NCBI RefSeq assembly: GCF_022554085.1
Contig: NZ_JAKFYR010000004.1
Location: 186,001 to 250,000 of the forward strand
Direction of reading: 5' to 3'
DNA: 64,000 nt
Origin: Rhodococcus sp. CH91
GTDB lineage: Bacteria > Actinomycetota > Actinomycetes > Mycobacteriales > Mycobacteriaceae
Part shown: positions 33,722 to 42,311 of the stretch, piece by piece
How positions within the stretch are numbered: position 1 is the first letter of the stretch
Layout: the number at the start of each line of letters is the position of its first letter
Notes under the pieces: generated by a model
Databases searched by the model: none
What the model saw: the letters and a program-made list of their open reading frames with translations, nothing else
What the model was told of the DNA's origin: nothing
Translations under genes and position numbers: made by a program

Positions 33722-34681
33722 ATGACCGAGAACCGTACGCCCGCGTTGCTCACCCAGTTGCGCACACTCCACGAACTGACCCACGCCGAGACCCAGGTCG
33801 CCGAGACCCGCGTCGCTCAGGCACGCACCGAAGCGGTGCGGAAGGAGCTGACCGAGAACGCCGAGAACTGCCGCATCCGTGCGGTCGCCATCGAGGAAGC
33901 GATCCGCGAACTCGGCGGGCTACCCGATGTCGTCGGGCCGTTCATCGGCCGAGCGGCAATCATGGTGAAGACCCTCACCGAGCAGGCACAGCCGTTCGAC
34001 GAAGCACTGCTGTCCGATCTGGCCCTCGAGCACCAGCTGCTCGACCGTGCCCGATATGTGAAGGCACTGGCCACCGCGGGCGGGCACAAGTCCGTCGTGT
34101 CGCTGGCGGACCGCTTGATCACCGCGCACACCGCCACGGTGGAATGGCTCACCACCGTCATCGCGGAGGAAGCCCTCGGGGGCCCCGCCGCACTGCGCCG
34201 GACACCGCTGCAGGCCGCAGCCGGCGCTGCGGTGCGACTGGTCAACACGCCCGTCACCTGGTCGACGCGCGGAATCGACCGTGCGATCGATGTCGCCCGG
34301 TCAACGCGTCCCCGGATCGAATCGTTGCTCTCGCGCGGCGCCCACGCCGGTGATGTGGCGGCCAAGACGATCGGTGCCTCGCGCGACGCGGCACTCGAGA
34401 CCGCCGAACGTGTGACCCGCCGCGAAGGTGCGGACGGCGCTGCCGAGGCCCTGCACAAGGCGCGCAGCGCCTCGGGGATCCTCACCTCGGAGGAACTGCC
34501 GATCCGCGATTACGACGAGCTCACCGTCCCGAAGGCCGTGGCGGCGGTCAAGGACCTGACCGAACCGGCGGACATCCGCGCGATCGTCGCCTACGAGGAG
34601 GCGCACAAGGCACGGCACGGCGTGATCTCCGCCGCCCAGACCCGTCTGGCGGCCATCGCCCAGGATGTGGTCGGCGTCTGA
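33722..34681 (+). CDS. Ferritin-like-domain protein
   Basis: A 319-residue, mostly helical protein. The first 160 residues carry the spaced Glu and His residues of a four-helix ferritin-like bundle (HELTHAETQVAETR, NCRIRAVAIEEAIREL, DLALEHQLLDRARY, TAHTATVEWLTTVIAEEAL). The second half is Ala/Arg-rich and helical with no known fold and may bind membrane or DNA. AAGGAGG precedes the ATG at 33722; an upstream in-frame GTG is less likely. A role in metal or peroxide handling is likely from the fold; the metal is not known. A hairpin follows the stop. Confidence 0.75.
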   Translation: MTENRTPALLTQLRTLHELTHAETQVAETRVAQARTEAVRKELTENAENCRIRAVAIEEAIRELGGLPDVVGPFIGRAAIMVKTLTEQAQPFDEALLSDLALEHQLLDRARYVKALATAGGHKSVVSLADRLITAHTATVEWLTTVIAEEALGGPAALRRTPLQAAAGAAVRLVNTPVTWSTRGIDRAIDVARSTRPRIESLLSRGAHAGDVAAKTIGASRDAALETAERVTRREGADGAAEALHKARSASGILTSEELPIRDYDELTVPKAVAAVKDLTEPADIRAIVAYEEAHKARHGVISAAQTRLAAIAQDVVGV

Positions 34682-34714
34682 CAGGCCGTCCGGTCACCGA
34701 TACATCCGTCACAT

Positions 34715-34746
34715 GATCGCCGGGTCCGTCACAGGGCCCGGCGATC
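34715..34746 (+). terminator. Hairpin after ferritin-like gene
   Basis: GATCGCCGGG (34715-34724) pairs perfectly with CCCGGCGATC (34737-34746) around a 12-base loop, 33 bases after the stop. No T-run follows, which is common for actinomycete terminators. Confidence 0.6.
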
Positions 34747-34819
34747 GTCGTCCGAACACCCGTGTCGGCCCTACCCCTAACGGGTACGCGATCCGTACGT
34801 TCCCCGGAAGGAGACATCC

Positions 34820-35533
34820 ATGACCCGTGTCCTGTTCGTCGTCAGCGCCGCCGACCATTGGACGCTGCAGGACGGAACCCGCCATCCCACCGGATTCTGG
34901 GCGGAGGAGCTCGTCGAGCCCTACACCGTCTTCGACGAGGCCGGCTACGAGATCACCGTCGCCAGTCCCGGCGGCCGTACGCCTGTGGTGGATCAGGCCA
35001 GCCTCGAACCGGATGCCGCAGGGGGCGAGGACCGCGCAGCCGCTCTGAAGGATTCCCTCGAGAAGCTGCAGCCGGTACTGGCCGGAGCCGCAGTCCTCGA
35101 AGACCAGCGCGCCGACGATTTCGACCTGCTGTTCACCCCCGGTGGCCACGCCCCGATGGAGGATCTCGCCGTCGACGAACGTTTCGGTGAGCTCGTCCGG
35201 CACTTCGTCGAGGCCGGTAAGCCGGTCGCGATGGTGTGCCACGCCCCCGCGGCGCTGCTGCCGGCCTTCGACTCCGGTGGTCGCTGGTTGTTCGAGGGGT
35301 ACCGGCTGACGGCCTTCACGAACATCGAGGAGGTACAGGCAGGACTGGCCGACAAGGCTCCCTGGCTGCTGCAGGACCGCCTCCAGGAGGCGGGAGCGGT
35401 CTTCCTGTCCGCCGACGCCTGGGAACCCCACGTGGTGTCCGACCGCGTCCTGTACACGGGCCAGAATCCGGCGTCCTCCCGTCCACTGGCCGAACTCGTC
35501 GTCGCCGAACTGCCTGCGAGTTCTACGTCGTGA
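34820..35533 (+). CDS. DJ-1/PfpI-family protein (type 1 glutamine amidotransferase-like)
   Basis: A 237-residue DJ-1/PfpI superfamily protein of the Hsp31-like branch. The catalytic cysteine is in the nucleophile elbow MVCHAPAALL. The partner acidic residue is in HPTGFWAEELVEPY, a typical Hsp31/glyoxalase-III N-terminal motif, and LLFTPGGHAPMEDL precedes the elbow. Members are deglycase-like, glyoxalase III or holding chaperones. GGAAGGAG lies about 8 bases before the ATG. The last 11 bases overlap the convergent esterase gene. Confidence 0.9.
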   Translation: MTRVLFVVSAADHWTLQDGTRHPTGFWAEELVEPYTVFDEAGYEITVASPGGRTPVVDQASLEPDAAGGEDRAAALKDSLEKLQPVLAGAAVLEDQRADDFDLLFTPGGHAPMEDLAVDERFGELVRHFVEAGKPVAMVCHAPAALLPAFDSGGRWLFEGYRLTAFTNIEEVQAGLADKAPWLLQDRLQEAGAVFLSADAWEPHVVSDRVLYTGQNPASSRPLAELVVAELPASSTS

Positions 35534-36542
35534 CCTTGCGGACGAAGTCGATCGTCCGGTCGAGGGCGGCCCGCGCAGCGACGGTCGACAGGTCGAACTG
35601 GTACTCGTGTCCCAGTTCGGGTTCGTAGTCGTCCGGATAGAAGATCAGGTCCACGTCCACCCCGAGACCCACCAGCTTCTGTGCCAGGCGCCGCGACTGG
35701 GTGGCCGTCAGTGGGTCGCCGTTACCTCCGGTGATGCACGTGGCGGGAAAGTTCTCGGTGACCGAATGCAGGACCGACATCTGCCGGGCAGCCTCGGAGG
35801 CGGCGTAGTTCCGGGCACCGGTGTACGCCCACATGGCCTGCTCGATACCCCAGCCGATCAAACCCTGCCCACCTTCGAGGGCCGCGACGTCGTACAGCCC
35901 GCAGTCGAGAACCACCCCGCGGACCTGCTGCGCGTCCAGCGGCGGGTCGATCCCGATCGCCGACGCGTAATCCGCATCGGTGATCGCGAGGGCCATCTGT
36001 GCGGTCAGCTGCGCACCGGCCGAATCACCGGCGAGCACGATCCGCCCGGGATCGATGTGCAGCTCTTCGGCGTGTTCGAGCAGAAAGGCGTGGGCGGCGG
36101 CACTCTGCTGCACCGGAGTCGGGTATCGGCGGCCGGGCGCGAGCGAGTAGCCCAGGGAGACCACGGTGAATCCCGCCGATGCCAGCCGGCGGTAGTAGCC
36201 CGCATAGTTCGTGCGGTGACCCGACAGCCAGGCACCGCCGTGGGTCCACACGATCGTCGGCAGGGCCCCGGTCGTACCGGGCGGGGTGTACACGTCGAGG
36301 AAGGCATCGCGGTCTCCGGGCCGGTACGGGATATCTGCGACGAGGTCGGTCCGGGGCGCGTGCGCGGCGAGTTCCTTCGTCTGCCGTCGCGCGTCGCGGT
36401 CGAACACCCGTCGCACCACCAGTGCCCCGGGCACCGGCGTGAAGACGAACGCGGCCACCTCCACGACGATCCCGACGGCGAAGGCCAGTAGGCCCCACCG
36501 TCGGATGCGCAGTCGCGGCTTGTCCGTATCGCGCTCCGACAC
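35523..36542 (-). CDS. Membrane-anchored alpha/beta hydrolase, esterase/lipase type
   Basis: A 339-residue hydrolase. An N-terminal membrane segment (RRWGLLAFAVGIVVEVAAFVFTP) follows a charged start, so it is likely tethered with the catalytic part outside. The HGGAW oxyanion motif and the GDSAG nucleophile motif identify the hormone-sensitive-lipase/carboxylesterase group, and a late His in ELGHEYQFDL completes the triad. It converges on the DJ-1 gene with an 11-base overlap. Natural substrate unknown; small acyl esters are usual. Confidence 0.88.
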   Translation of the reverse strand: MSERDTDKPRLRIRRWGLLAFAVGIVVEVAAFVFTPVPGALVVRRVFDRDARRQTKELAAHAPRTDLVADIPYRPGDRDAFLDVYTPPGTTGALPTIVWTHGGAWLSGHRTNYAGYYRRLASAGFTVVSLGYSLAPGRRYPTPVQQSAAAHAFLLEHAEELHIDPGRIVLAGDSAGAQLTAQMALAITDADYASAIGIDPPLDAQQVRGVVLDCGLYDVAALEGGQGLIGWGIEQAMWAYTGARNYAASEAARQMSVLHSVTENFPATCITGGNGDPLTATQSRRLAQKLVGLGVDVDLIFYPDDYEPELGHEYQFDLSTVAARAALDRTIDFVRKVTT

Positions 36543-36628
36543 CTTCGACTCCTACCCGCTCACGTACCCGATGAGTCCGGATCGGACGATCATGTCAGAC
36601 GACACCGCAGGATGTGGCCCGTCGGACC

Positions 36629-38337
36629 TCACCGCTCCTCGCTCAGTGCCTGAAATCTGGCCTCCTCCAGATCCAGGCGTCGCTGAGCCGCACCGAGGGT
36701 CTGCGAACTGTAGGTACCGCGTGACCGTGCGTCGAGCAGCGCCTCGCGTTCGGCGGCGATGGTGAGCAAGCGCAACCGGATGTACTGCTCGCGTTGTTCG
36801 TCGTGTTCCGGATCCGGCGACGACCCGATCTCCTCGTGCGTGCCGATCAGGCTGTCCGACCGGACACGCTCCACCACGTCGGGTTCCGCCTCCGGGGCCG
36901 CAGCGGTGAGGGCCTTGTCCCCCGATTCGGCCAGCACCGAAAGCAGATTGCCGTATTCGGAACGCAGGCGCTCCTCGTCGTCACCGGGGATCCTCACGAG
37001 TCGGATCACCATCGGCAGGGTCGCCCCCTGAAGAACGAGGGTGGTCATGGCCACGACGAACGCGATGAGGATCAGCTCGGCGCGATAGGGAGTGTCGACC
37101 GGCAGGGATTGGGCTGCTGCGAGGGTGATGGCACCGCGCATACCGGACCACGCGAGCACCACTCCCCCGCGCCATCCGAGGGTCTCCGTGACCAGGAAAT
37201 CGGCGTCTGCAGCGGCCCGGTCGAACCGCCGGCGGATGTGTGCCCTGCGTCGGTGAGAAACCTTCACGTGGGCGTAGTGCCGCGCGAGCTTCTCCCTGCG
37301 GCGCGCGAGCACGGGCCGTATCTCGGCCGCTCTCCGTTCGTCCCGCTCGAGGACGGCGACGAGCGGCACCACGAACAGCATGCGCACCACGATGACGAAC
37401 GCGCTTGCCATGAGGCCGATCGCCAGACCGTGCCCGCTCGGGAGCCCTGCCTCGTCGACCTCGTCGAGCAGGTGTTCGAGGCTCAACCCCATGAGCAGGA
37501 AGATGGCGGATTCGAGCAGGAAGGACACAGTCCGCCAGTTGAGTGCTTCGGTGACACGATCGACGGCACGCAGATGTCTCGGACTGAGATGCCCGGTGAC
37601 CACGCCGGTGACCACGCCGGTGACCACCACGGCCAGCACGCCGGACGCTCCGAACTCCTCCGCCGGTACGAAAGCGACGAACGGGAGAATGAACGAGACT
37701 GCGGTGTTGAACACGCTGTCCTCGAACAATCCTCGAATCCGGACGTTGACGATGCCGATGACGGTGGCACCACCACCGAGAAGAGGAAGTCGCCGGCCAC
37801 GTGCCACAGCGATACCGCTCCCGCCATCGCAGCGATCGCCGAGCGCAGCAGGACCAGCGCCGACGCATCGTTGACGAGCCCTTCACCCTCGAGCACGGTC
37901 AGCAACCGTGACGGCAGACCGAGCCTACGGCCCACCGAGGTGGCCGCGACGGCATCGGTCGGGCTGACGACGGCACCGAGCGCGAAACAGGCGGCCCATC
38001 CCAGATCGGGGATGAGCAGGTGGAACAGGGCGGCCGCGCCGGCCGTGGTCACCACGACGAGAAGGACCGCGAGTCCGCCGATGGCTTTGACGTTCCGCCG
38101 GAAATCCTGGGCGGGCATGTTCAGGGCCGCCGAGTACAGCAGTGGCGGGAGGATGACGGTCAGGATCAGCTCCGGCTCGATCTCGACATCGGGGACACTC
38201 GGGACGAAACTCAGTGCCGCTCCGACCACTACGAGGCCGAGCGGTGCCGCCAATCCGAGTCGTTGCGAGAACGCCGCCACGCTCACGATGCCCGCGATAC
38301 CGACCACTGCCACGAGAGTCGGATCCATTCGGGTCAT
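36629..38337 (-). pseudogene. CPA1-type Na+/H+ antiporter with an apparent 1-base frameshift
   Basis: Two reading frames together make one NhaP/CPA1 antiporter. The first (from ATG 38337) gives MTRMDPTLVAVVGIAGIVSV, the core motif GAVVSPTDAVAATSV and GEGLVNDASALVLL, up to WHVAGDFLFSVV near 37770. The second continues in another frame with GATVIGIVNVRIRGL to the end at 36629. The total length is one base short of a multiple of three; restoring one G in the GGTGGTGGTG run near 37765-37772 would give a 569-residue intact protein with the usual cytoplasmic tail. No slippery heptamer is seen, so a sequencing error or recent mutation is more likely than programmed frameshifting. Confidence 0.8.
37595..37627 (-). 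repeat. 12-base tandem repeat in antiporter gene
   Basis: GGTGACCACGCC occurs twice in a row (37595-37618), with a partial third unit (37619-37627). It codes for repeated Val-Val-Thr-Gly in a membrane segment, and the reading frame is kept. It is a likely site of copy-number change. Confidence 0.6.
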
Positions 38338-38357
38338 TGTGCTCGCTCGGCGCCGTC

Positions 38358-38566
38358 CTATCCGGTGAAGGCGAGTCCCCGCTCGGCGAGTACTTCCTCC
38401 AGGATGCGCACTGTTTTCGGGCCGACCCCGTGCAACGCCGCGACCTCCCGTTTCGTCCGCCGGGCAAGCTCGTCGAGTGTCTCGATCCCTCACCGTGCAG
38501 CGCGCGTGTCGCGGGTGCACCGATGGATGCGGGCAGATCGCCCGGTGCCGGAGACGAGGAGGTCAT
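38358..38566 (-). pseudogene. Small helix-hairpin-helix DNA-binding protein with a 1-base frameshift
   Basis: The N-terminal frame reads MTSSSPAPGDLPASIGAPATRALHGEG; the C-terminal frame reads TLDELARRTKREVAALHGVGPKTVRILEEVLAERGLAFTG. Together they form one compact helix-hairpin-helix protein of about 69 residues, like those resembling the RNA polymerase alpha C-terminal domain. The span is 209 bases; one extra base near 38484-38490 (between GAGGG and ATCGAG) would give 70 codons. Its ATG overlaps the methyltransferase stop by 4 bases (ATGA), so the genes are coupled. Whether the shift is real or an assembly error cannot be told from one sequence. Confidence 0.7.
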
Positions 38567-39453
38567 GGTCGGATCACAGAGCCGTGTGTCATCACAGAGC
38601 CGTGTGTCTTCGCCGCTCGTGCGATCCACACCGTGCGGTCTCCGCGGACCACCAGATCCGTTCGGTGCAGCACCGATTCGGGTCCGTGACCGGTGAGCAG
38701 GTCCAGCGTGTCGCGGTCTTCGCCGGACAGCGCCGGTTCGAACCCGGCGCGCATCCGGCCCAGTACCGCGTGGGCGTAACGCCGTGCGGTGTCGTCCACG
38801 TCGACACCGAGCTCGTCGTGTCGCTTCTCCACCATCTCGAAGCCGGCGCGGAGAAGGGTGTCGCTCCAGTCCGGGTAGCGGTTCCATCCGCGCGAAGCGG
38901 CGGCAGCGTGACACCTCGCTTCCAGGCCCGGTGTGCCGATCCCGATGTCGTCCGGCAGGAATCGTGGCTGCGACTCCATCTCGGTGATCACCACCGTCCC
39001 GCCGGGTTCCATCACCTCGAACAACTGCCGCAGCAGGGCATCGGGATCCTCGACGTGGTGCAGCGACAGCGCCGCCCAGGCGAGGTCGATCGGATCGACG
39101 GTCGGCAGCCCCGCGTCGAGATCGGCCTCGACGGTGTGCACGCGGTCGCCGAAACCGTTGCGCTCGGACGCCTTCCGGATCCGGGCGAGCATCTCGGGCG
39201 CTCGGTCGACGGCAACGACCTCCGCGTGGGGGAACCGGCGTGCCAGAGCGAGTGTGCCCGCCCCCGTCCCGGCACCGATGTCGAGGACGGTGCGCGGTTC
39301 CCGCGCGAGTTGCCGGGCGATCCCGCCCAGCAACTGTTCGACATAACCCTTGTGCATCTCCGCGTCGAGGTCCAGCACCTCCGCCATCGATTCGCCGTCC
39401 GGTCGATGGTCGTGAGGGTGGTGGCGCGGGGCGTGGTGAGTGTGATGGTGCAT
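38563..39453 (-). CDS. SAM-dependent class I methyltransferase with His-rich N-terminus
   Basis: A 296-residue methyltransferase. The AdoMet-binding motif VLDIGAGTGAGTLALARRF is near residues 56-74, VVAVDRAPEML follows and LAWAALSLHHV is motif II. The first 18 residues are MHHHTHHAPRHHPHDHRP, nine of them His, suggesting metal binding. The C-terminus has a small duplication (THGSVMTHGSV) from an 18-base tandem repeat. It is divergent from an XRE-cupin regulator with 48 bases between, and coupled to the small helix-hairpin-helix gene. Methyl acceptor unknown. Confidence 0.85.
   Translation of the reverse strand: MHHHTHHAPRHHPHDHRPDGESMAEVLDLDAEMHKGYVEQLLGGIARQLAREPRTVLDIGAGTGAGTLALARRFPHAEVVAVDRAPEMLARIRKASERNGFGDRVHTVEADLDAGLPTVDPIDLAWAALSLHHVEDPDALLRQLFEVMEPGGTVVITEMESQPRFLPDDIGIGTPGLEARCHAAAASRGWNRYPDWSDTLLRAGFEMVEKRHDELGVDVDDTARRYAHAVLGRMRAGFEPALSGEDRDTLDLLTGHGPESVLHRTDLVVRGDRTVWIARAAKTHGSVMTHGSVIRP
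38573..38608. repeat. 18-base direct tandem repeat at methyltransferase 3' end
   Basis: ATCACAGAGCCGTGTGTC is present twice in a row (38573-38590, 38591-38608), with perfect identity. It adds six in-frame codons to the end of the methyltransferase, so it looks like a recent slippage event. Confidence 0.85.
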
Positions 39454-39488
39454 GCTTCCACGCTAAGCGCGATCATTCGATTCCGGCA

Positions 39489-39494
39489 TATACT
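39489..39494 (+). promoter_or_regulatory. -10 element of XRE-cupin gene, leaderless
   Basis: TATACT lies 7 bases before the ATG at 39502, and no ribosome site is present. The surrounding 48-base divergent gap also serves the methyltransferase, so an XRE dimer here could control both. Confidence 0.6.
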
Positions 39495-39501
39495 TTTGCC
39501 T

Positions 39502-40086
39502 ATGGAGCAAGAATCGTCGGATCTCGACCAGCTCATCCGGCAACGCATCCGCAGCCTGCGCCTCGCGCGGGGCTGGACTCTCGACGCCCTCGCCGCCCGG
39601 TGCCACATCAGCCCGTCCAATCTGAGCCGCATCGAGACGGGCCGGCGCAGGATCGCCCTCGACCAGCTCGTCCCCATCGCGAGGGCGCTCGACACGACGA
39701 TCGACCAGCTGGTCGAATCCGGCGGCGATCAGGACGTGGTGATCCGGCCGCAAGCGTGCGACACGCCGGGTTACACGACCTGGCTGCTGTCGAGGGAGCG
39801 CTCACTGGGTGGCGTCACCATCGCCAAGATGCGGATCGCACGGCAGGACGCGATGCCGGCAGACGCGCTCCCCGTCCACCCGGGGCACGAATGGTTCACC
39901 GTGCTCTCCGGAACGGCGCGACTCCAGCTCGGCGAGCGCACGATCCTCATCCACGAGGGCAATGCCGCGGAGTTCTCGACGATGACGCCGCACGCGATCA
40001 CCGCACACGAGGGCGTGGTGGAGATCCTCACGATTCTCGACCACAACGGAGAGCGCGCCCACCTGCGCAACACCGGCGCGCGCTGA
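39502..40086 (+). CDS. XRE-family regulator with C-terminal cupin domain
   Basis: A 194-residue regulator. The helix-turn-helix lies near residues 10-70 (IRSLRLARGWTLDALAARCHISPSNLSRIETGRRRIALDQL). A short cupin beta-barrel covers about 115-185 (HPGHEWFTVLSGTARLQLGERTILIHEGNAAEFSTMTPHAI), with His residues that could bind a metal. This architecture is usual for small-molecule-sensing repressors. It is divergent from the His-rich methyltransferase and likely controls it and itself. Translation appears leaderless from the ATG at 39502. Confidence 0.9.
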   Translation: MEQESSDLDQLIRQRIRSLRLARGWTLDALAARCHISPSNLSRIETGRRRIALDQLVPIARALDTTIDQLVESGGDQDVVIRPQACDTPGYTTWLLSRERSLGGVTIAKMRIARQDAMPADALPVHPGHEWFTVLSGTARLQLGERTILIHEGNAAEFSTMTPHAITAHEGVVEILTILDHNGERAHLRNTGAR

Positions 40087-40100
40087 CCTCCCCGAATCGC

Positions 40101-40589
40101 TCAGGCGTACAACCGGTCGACGAAGGCACCGAGATTGACACGGACGCGTTCGGCCTTCCCGTCGGCGTCGAGATCCTCGCGGTACCGGCTTCCCAGCGCG
40201 GGTTTCTTCTTGCCGCGCGCGTACAGCGAACAGGCCAGGTCGATGCACATGTAGGTCCCGACCGCGTTGCCGGCTCGCCCCGATTCGCCCACCTTGTTCG
40301 CCGTCATCAGTGCGATGCCGCCCTTGGTGTGCGTGGTCAGACAGACCGTGCACATCTGCGACTTTCCGGAGCCCTGCTGCTCGAATCGCAGGGCGATACC
40401 CACGAGGTCGTCGCCGCGCGGGACGACGATGTAGCCGCGGCCCGGGAAGGACGGGTCGGTCCAGCCGAGGAAGTCGAGATCGTCCCAGGGCCGCTCGTCG
40501 AGGTCGCGAGGAACCGGCAACCGCTTCGCGTCACCCTTGGAGCAGTTGACGAACGACGCTCTGATATCCCGTTCGGTGATGGGGTCCAT
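40101..40589 (-). CDS. FBP-domain protein (EF-G-binding treble-clef type)
   Basis: A 162-residue protein with the FBP C-terminal treble-clef zinc finger. Cysteine pairs are in QMCTVCLTTH and TYMCIDLACSLYARG, and an N-terminal helical part reads ITERDIRASFVNCSKGDAKRL. Staphylococcal FusB/FusC relatives bind elongation factor G and rescue it from fusidic acid; most actinobacterial members are uncharacterised. The ATG at 40589 has AAAGG about 10 bases upstream. The gene converges on the XRE-cupin gene and is followed upstream by the formamidase operon, which starts separately. Confidence 0.82.
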   Translation of the reverse strand: MDPITERDIRASFVNCSKGDAKRLPVPRDLDERPWDDLDFLGWTDPSFPGRGYIVVPRGDDLVGIALRFEQQGSGKSQMCTVCLTTHTKGGIALMTANKVGESGRAGNAVGTYMCIDLACSLYARGKKKPALGSRYREDLDADGKAERVRVNLGAFVDRLYA

Positions 40590-40676
40590 GTCCGGGCGAC
40601 CTTTCGTGAGCACATGCAACAGACTCACGGACAGTACGCCCACCCGCCGCATCGGACAATCGATTTTCCCCGGTGC

Positions 40677-41930
40677 TCACGCCGAGGAGCGCGGTGCTCC
40701 GATACCCGGATCGATCTGCACCGGACCGGCCGCGGTGGGTGTGACGGGGAAATCGAAGATCGCCGTCGGAAGATACACCGTGGCACAGGAATTCGGGATG
40801 TCGACGACGCCGGACAGCCGGCCCTCGATCGGCGCGGCACCGAGCAGGAGATAGGCCTGCTCGGGGCTGTAACCGAATTTCGTCAGATAATCGATGGCGT
40901 GCAGGCAGGCCCGCTGGTACGCCAATTGCGAATCCAGATAACGCTGTTCGCCGTCGAGCGTCACCGAGGTACCCGAGAACGCGAGCCACTCGGAGTACTG
41001 CGGGTCGGTGTTGCCGGGCATGAAGATCGCGTTCTCGGTGACTCCGTAGGTCTCCATCCCGCCGGGGATCAACTCGACCCGCAGATCGATGAAACCGCCC
41101 ATCTCGATGGCGCCGCAGAAGGTGATCTCACCGTCGCCCTGGGAGAAGTGCAGGTCGCCGACCGACAGGTTCGCCCCGTCGACGAAGACCGGATAGAAGA
41201 TGCGGCTGCCCTTGGTGAGATTCTTGATGTCCTGGTTGCCACCGTTCTCCCGCGGTGGGGCGGTTCGCGCGCCCTCGGCGGCGACCCGGTCGAAATCGGG
41301 CCCGGACAGACTGCCGAGAATGGCACCGTTCGGTTCGGGCGGCAGGGCGAGCGCCGGCTCGCGATCGGGGTCGGTCGCGATCAGGGCGGCCTCGCGCGTG
41401 TTCCAGGTGGACAGCAACCGGTGCGACGGCGCCGTGCCCATCAGCCCGGGATGCACGATCCCTGTGAACGAGACGTGCGGAACGTGCCGGCTCGTCGCCT
41501 TCTGACCGGAGAAGTCCCAGATCGCCTTGTAGGCGTCGGGGAACTGGTCGGTGAGGAAGCCCCCGCCGTTCGTCTTCGCGAAGATGCCCGTATATCCCCA
41601 TCCCTGCCCGGCGAGCGGACCGGAATCCTCCTGCGGGATCGCGCCGATGTCGAGGATGTCGACGATCAGCAGATCGCCGGGCTTGGCTCCCTCCACCGCG
41701 AACGGTCCCGACAGCGCGTGCACGATGTGCAACGGGGCGTTGCGGATGTCGTCGGCGGAATCGTCGTTGTGGATCTCTCCGTCGAACCATTCGCGGCAGT
41801 GGACCCGGAACGAGTCACCCGGTTTCACGGTCGCGACGGGCGGGATGTCGGGATGCCAGCGGTTGTGCCCGATCTTCTCCTGATCGGTGAACCGGCGGGT
41901 CGAATCGAGGGGGAACACGACGTCGGGCAC
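40677..41930 (-). CDS. fmdA: Formamidase / acetamidase
   Basis: A 417-residue FmdA_AmdA-family amidase that hydrolyses formamide or acetamide to ammonia and the acid. The typical start PDVVFPLDSTRRFTDQEKIGHNRWHPDIPPVATVKPGDSFRVHCREWFDGEIHNDDSADD leads to the core LLIVDILDIGAIP and the motif DLHFSQGDGEITFCGAIEMGG. The GTG at 41930 has AGGAGG 6 bases upstream. The FmdB-like ribbon gene lies 25 bases upstream on the same strand, as in Methylophilus fmdDEFABC and in actinomycetes. It provides nitrogen from amides, fitting the nitrogen-scavenging flavour of the window. Confidence 0.94.
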   Translation of the reverse strand: MPDVVFPLDSTRRFTDQEKIGHNRWHPDIPPVATVKPGDSFRVHCREWFDGEIHNDDSADDIRNAPLHIVHALSGPFAVEGAKPGDLLIVDILDIGAIPQEDSGPLAGQGWGYTGIFAKTNGGGFLTDQFPDAYKAIWDFSGQKATSRHVPHVSFTGIVHPGLMGTAPSHRLLSTWNTREAALIATDPDREPALALPPEPNGAILGSLSGPDFDRVAAEGARTAPPRENGGNQDIKNLTKGSRIFYPVFVDGANLSVGDLHFSQGDGEITFCGAIEMGGFIDLRVELIPGGMETYGVTENAIFMPGNTDPQYSEWLAFSGTSVTLDGEQRYLDSQLAYQRACLHAIDYLTKFGYSPEQAYLLLGAAPIEGRLSGVVDIPNSCATVYLPTAIFDFPVTPTAAGPVQIDPGIGAPRSSA

Positions 41931-41955
41931 GGAGGACCTCCTGGGAAGCGTCGGA

Positions 41956-42246
41956 TCAGGGTCGGGGTAACGATCGGTGCCGAGGGTCGGTCGTGACGGG
42001 CCGCGACGGGCGTCGCGGCGCACCGGGCAGGGCACCCGAGACGAGGCCGGGCTCGGAGGCGGTACGTGCCGTCGCGTCGTGCAGGCGCGCCGCCGTCGAA
42101 CCGCCCCGTCCGAGGCGGGGCGGAGTGAGTGCCCGGCGGGCCGGCTGCGCGCAGCTCGGGCACGGTGCCGCGGCGGAGACCTCGCTCATGGGCAGGGAGA
42201 CGTCGAAGGGACCGCATTCGTCACACCGGAACTCGTACAGCGGCAT
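41956..42246 (-). CDS. fmdB: FmdB-family zinc-ribbon protein
   Basis: A 96-residue protein. The start MPLYEFRCDECGPFDVSLPM and the second pair PCPSCAQPARR form one zinc ribbon (CxxC...CxxC), as in the FmdB regulator family. The remaining 60 residues are Arg/Pro/Ala-rich and disordered. The ATG at 42246 is preferred to 42252 because GAAGGG then sits 8 bases away. It immediately precedes formamidase and is thought to regulate or assist it. Confidence 0.88.
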   Translation of the reverse strand: MPLYEFRCDECGPFDVSLPMSEVSAAAPCPSCAQPARRALTPPRLGRGGSTAARLHDATARTASEPGLVSGALPGAPRRPSRPVTTDPRHRSLPRP

Positions 42247-42311
42247 CGGCATCGCCCTTCACGCGTCGGTGTCTCGACCCTAACCGACCTTCGCACGCTC
42301 CGTGGGGTGAG

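Noticed and set aside
37595-37627. Possible CRISPR-like array
   Set aside because: Units are 12 bases, contiguous without spacers, and in frame inside a coding region.
37755-37780. Programmed -1 frameshift in the antiporter
   Set aside because: No X-XXY-YYZ slippery heptamer and no obvious downstream pseudoknot; CPA1 antiporters are not known to need frameshifting.
39240-41996. 918-codon plus-strand open frame covering several real genes
   Set aside because: It runs through the XRE-cupin gene in another frame and across formamidase on the other strand, so cannot be real.
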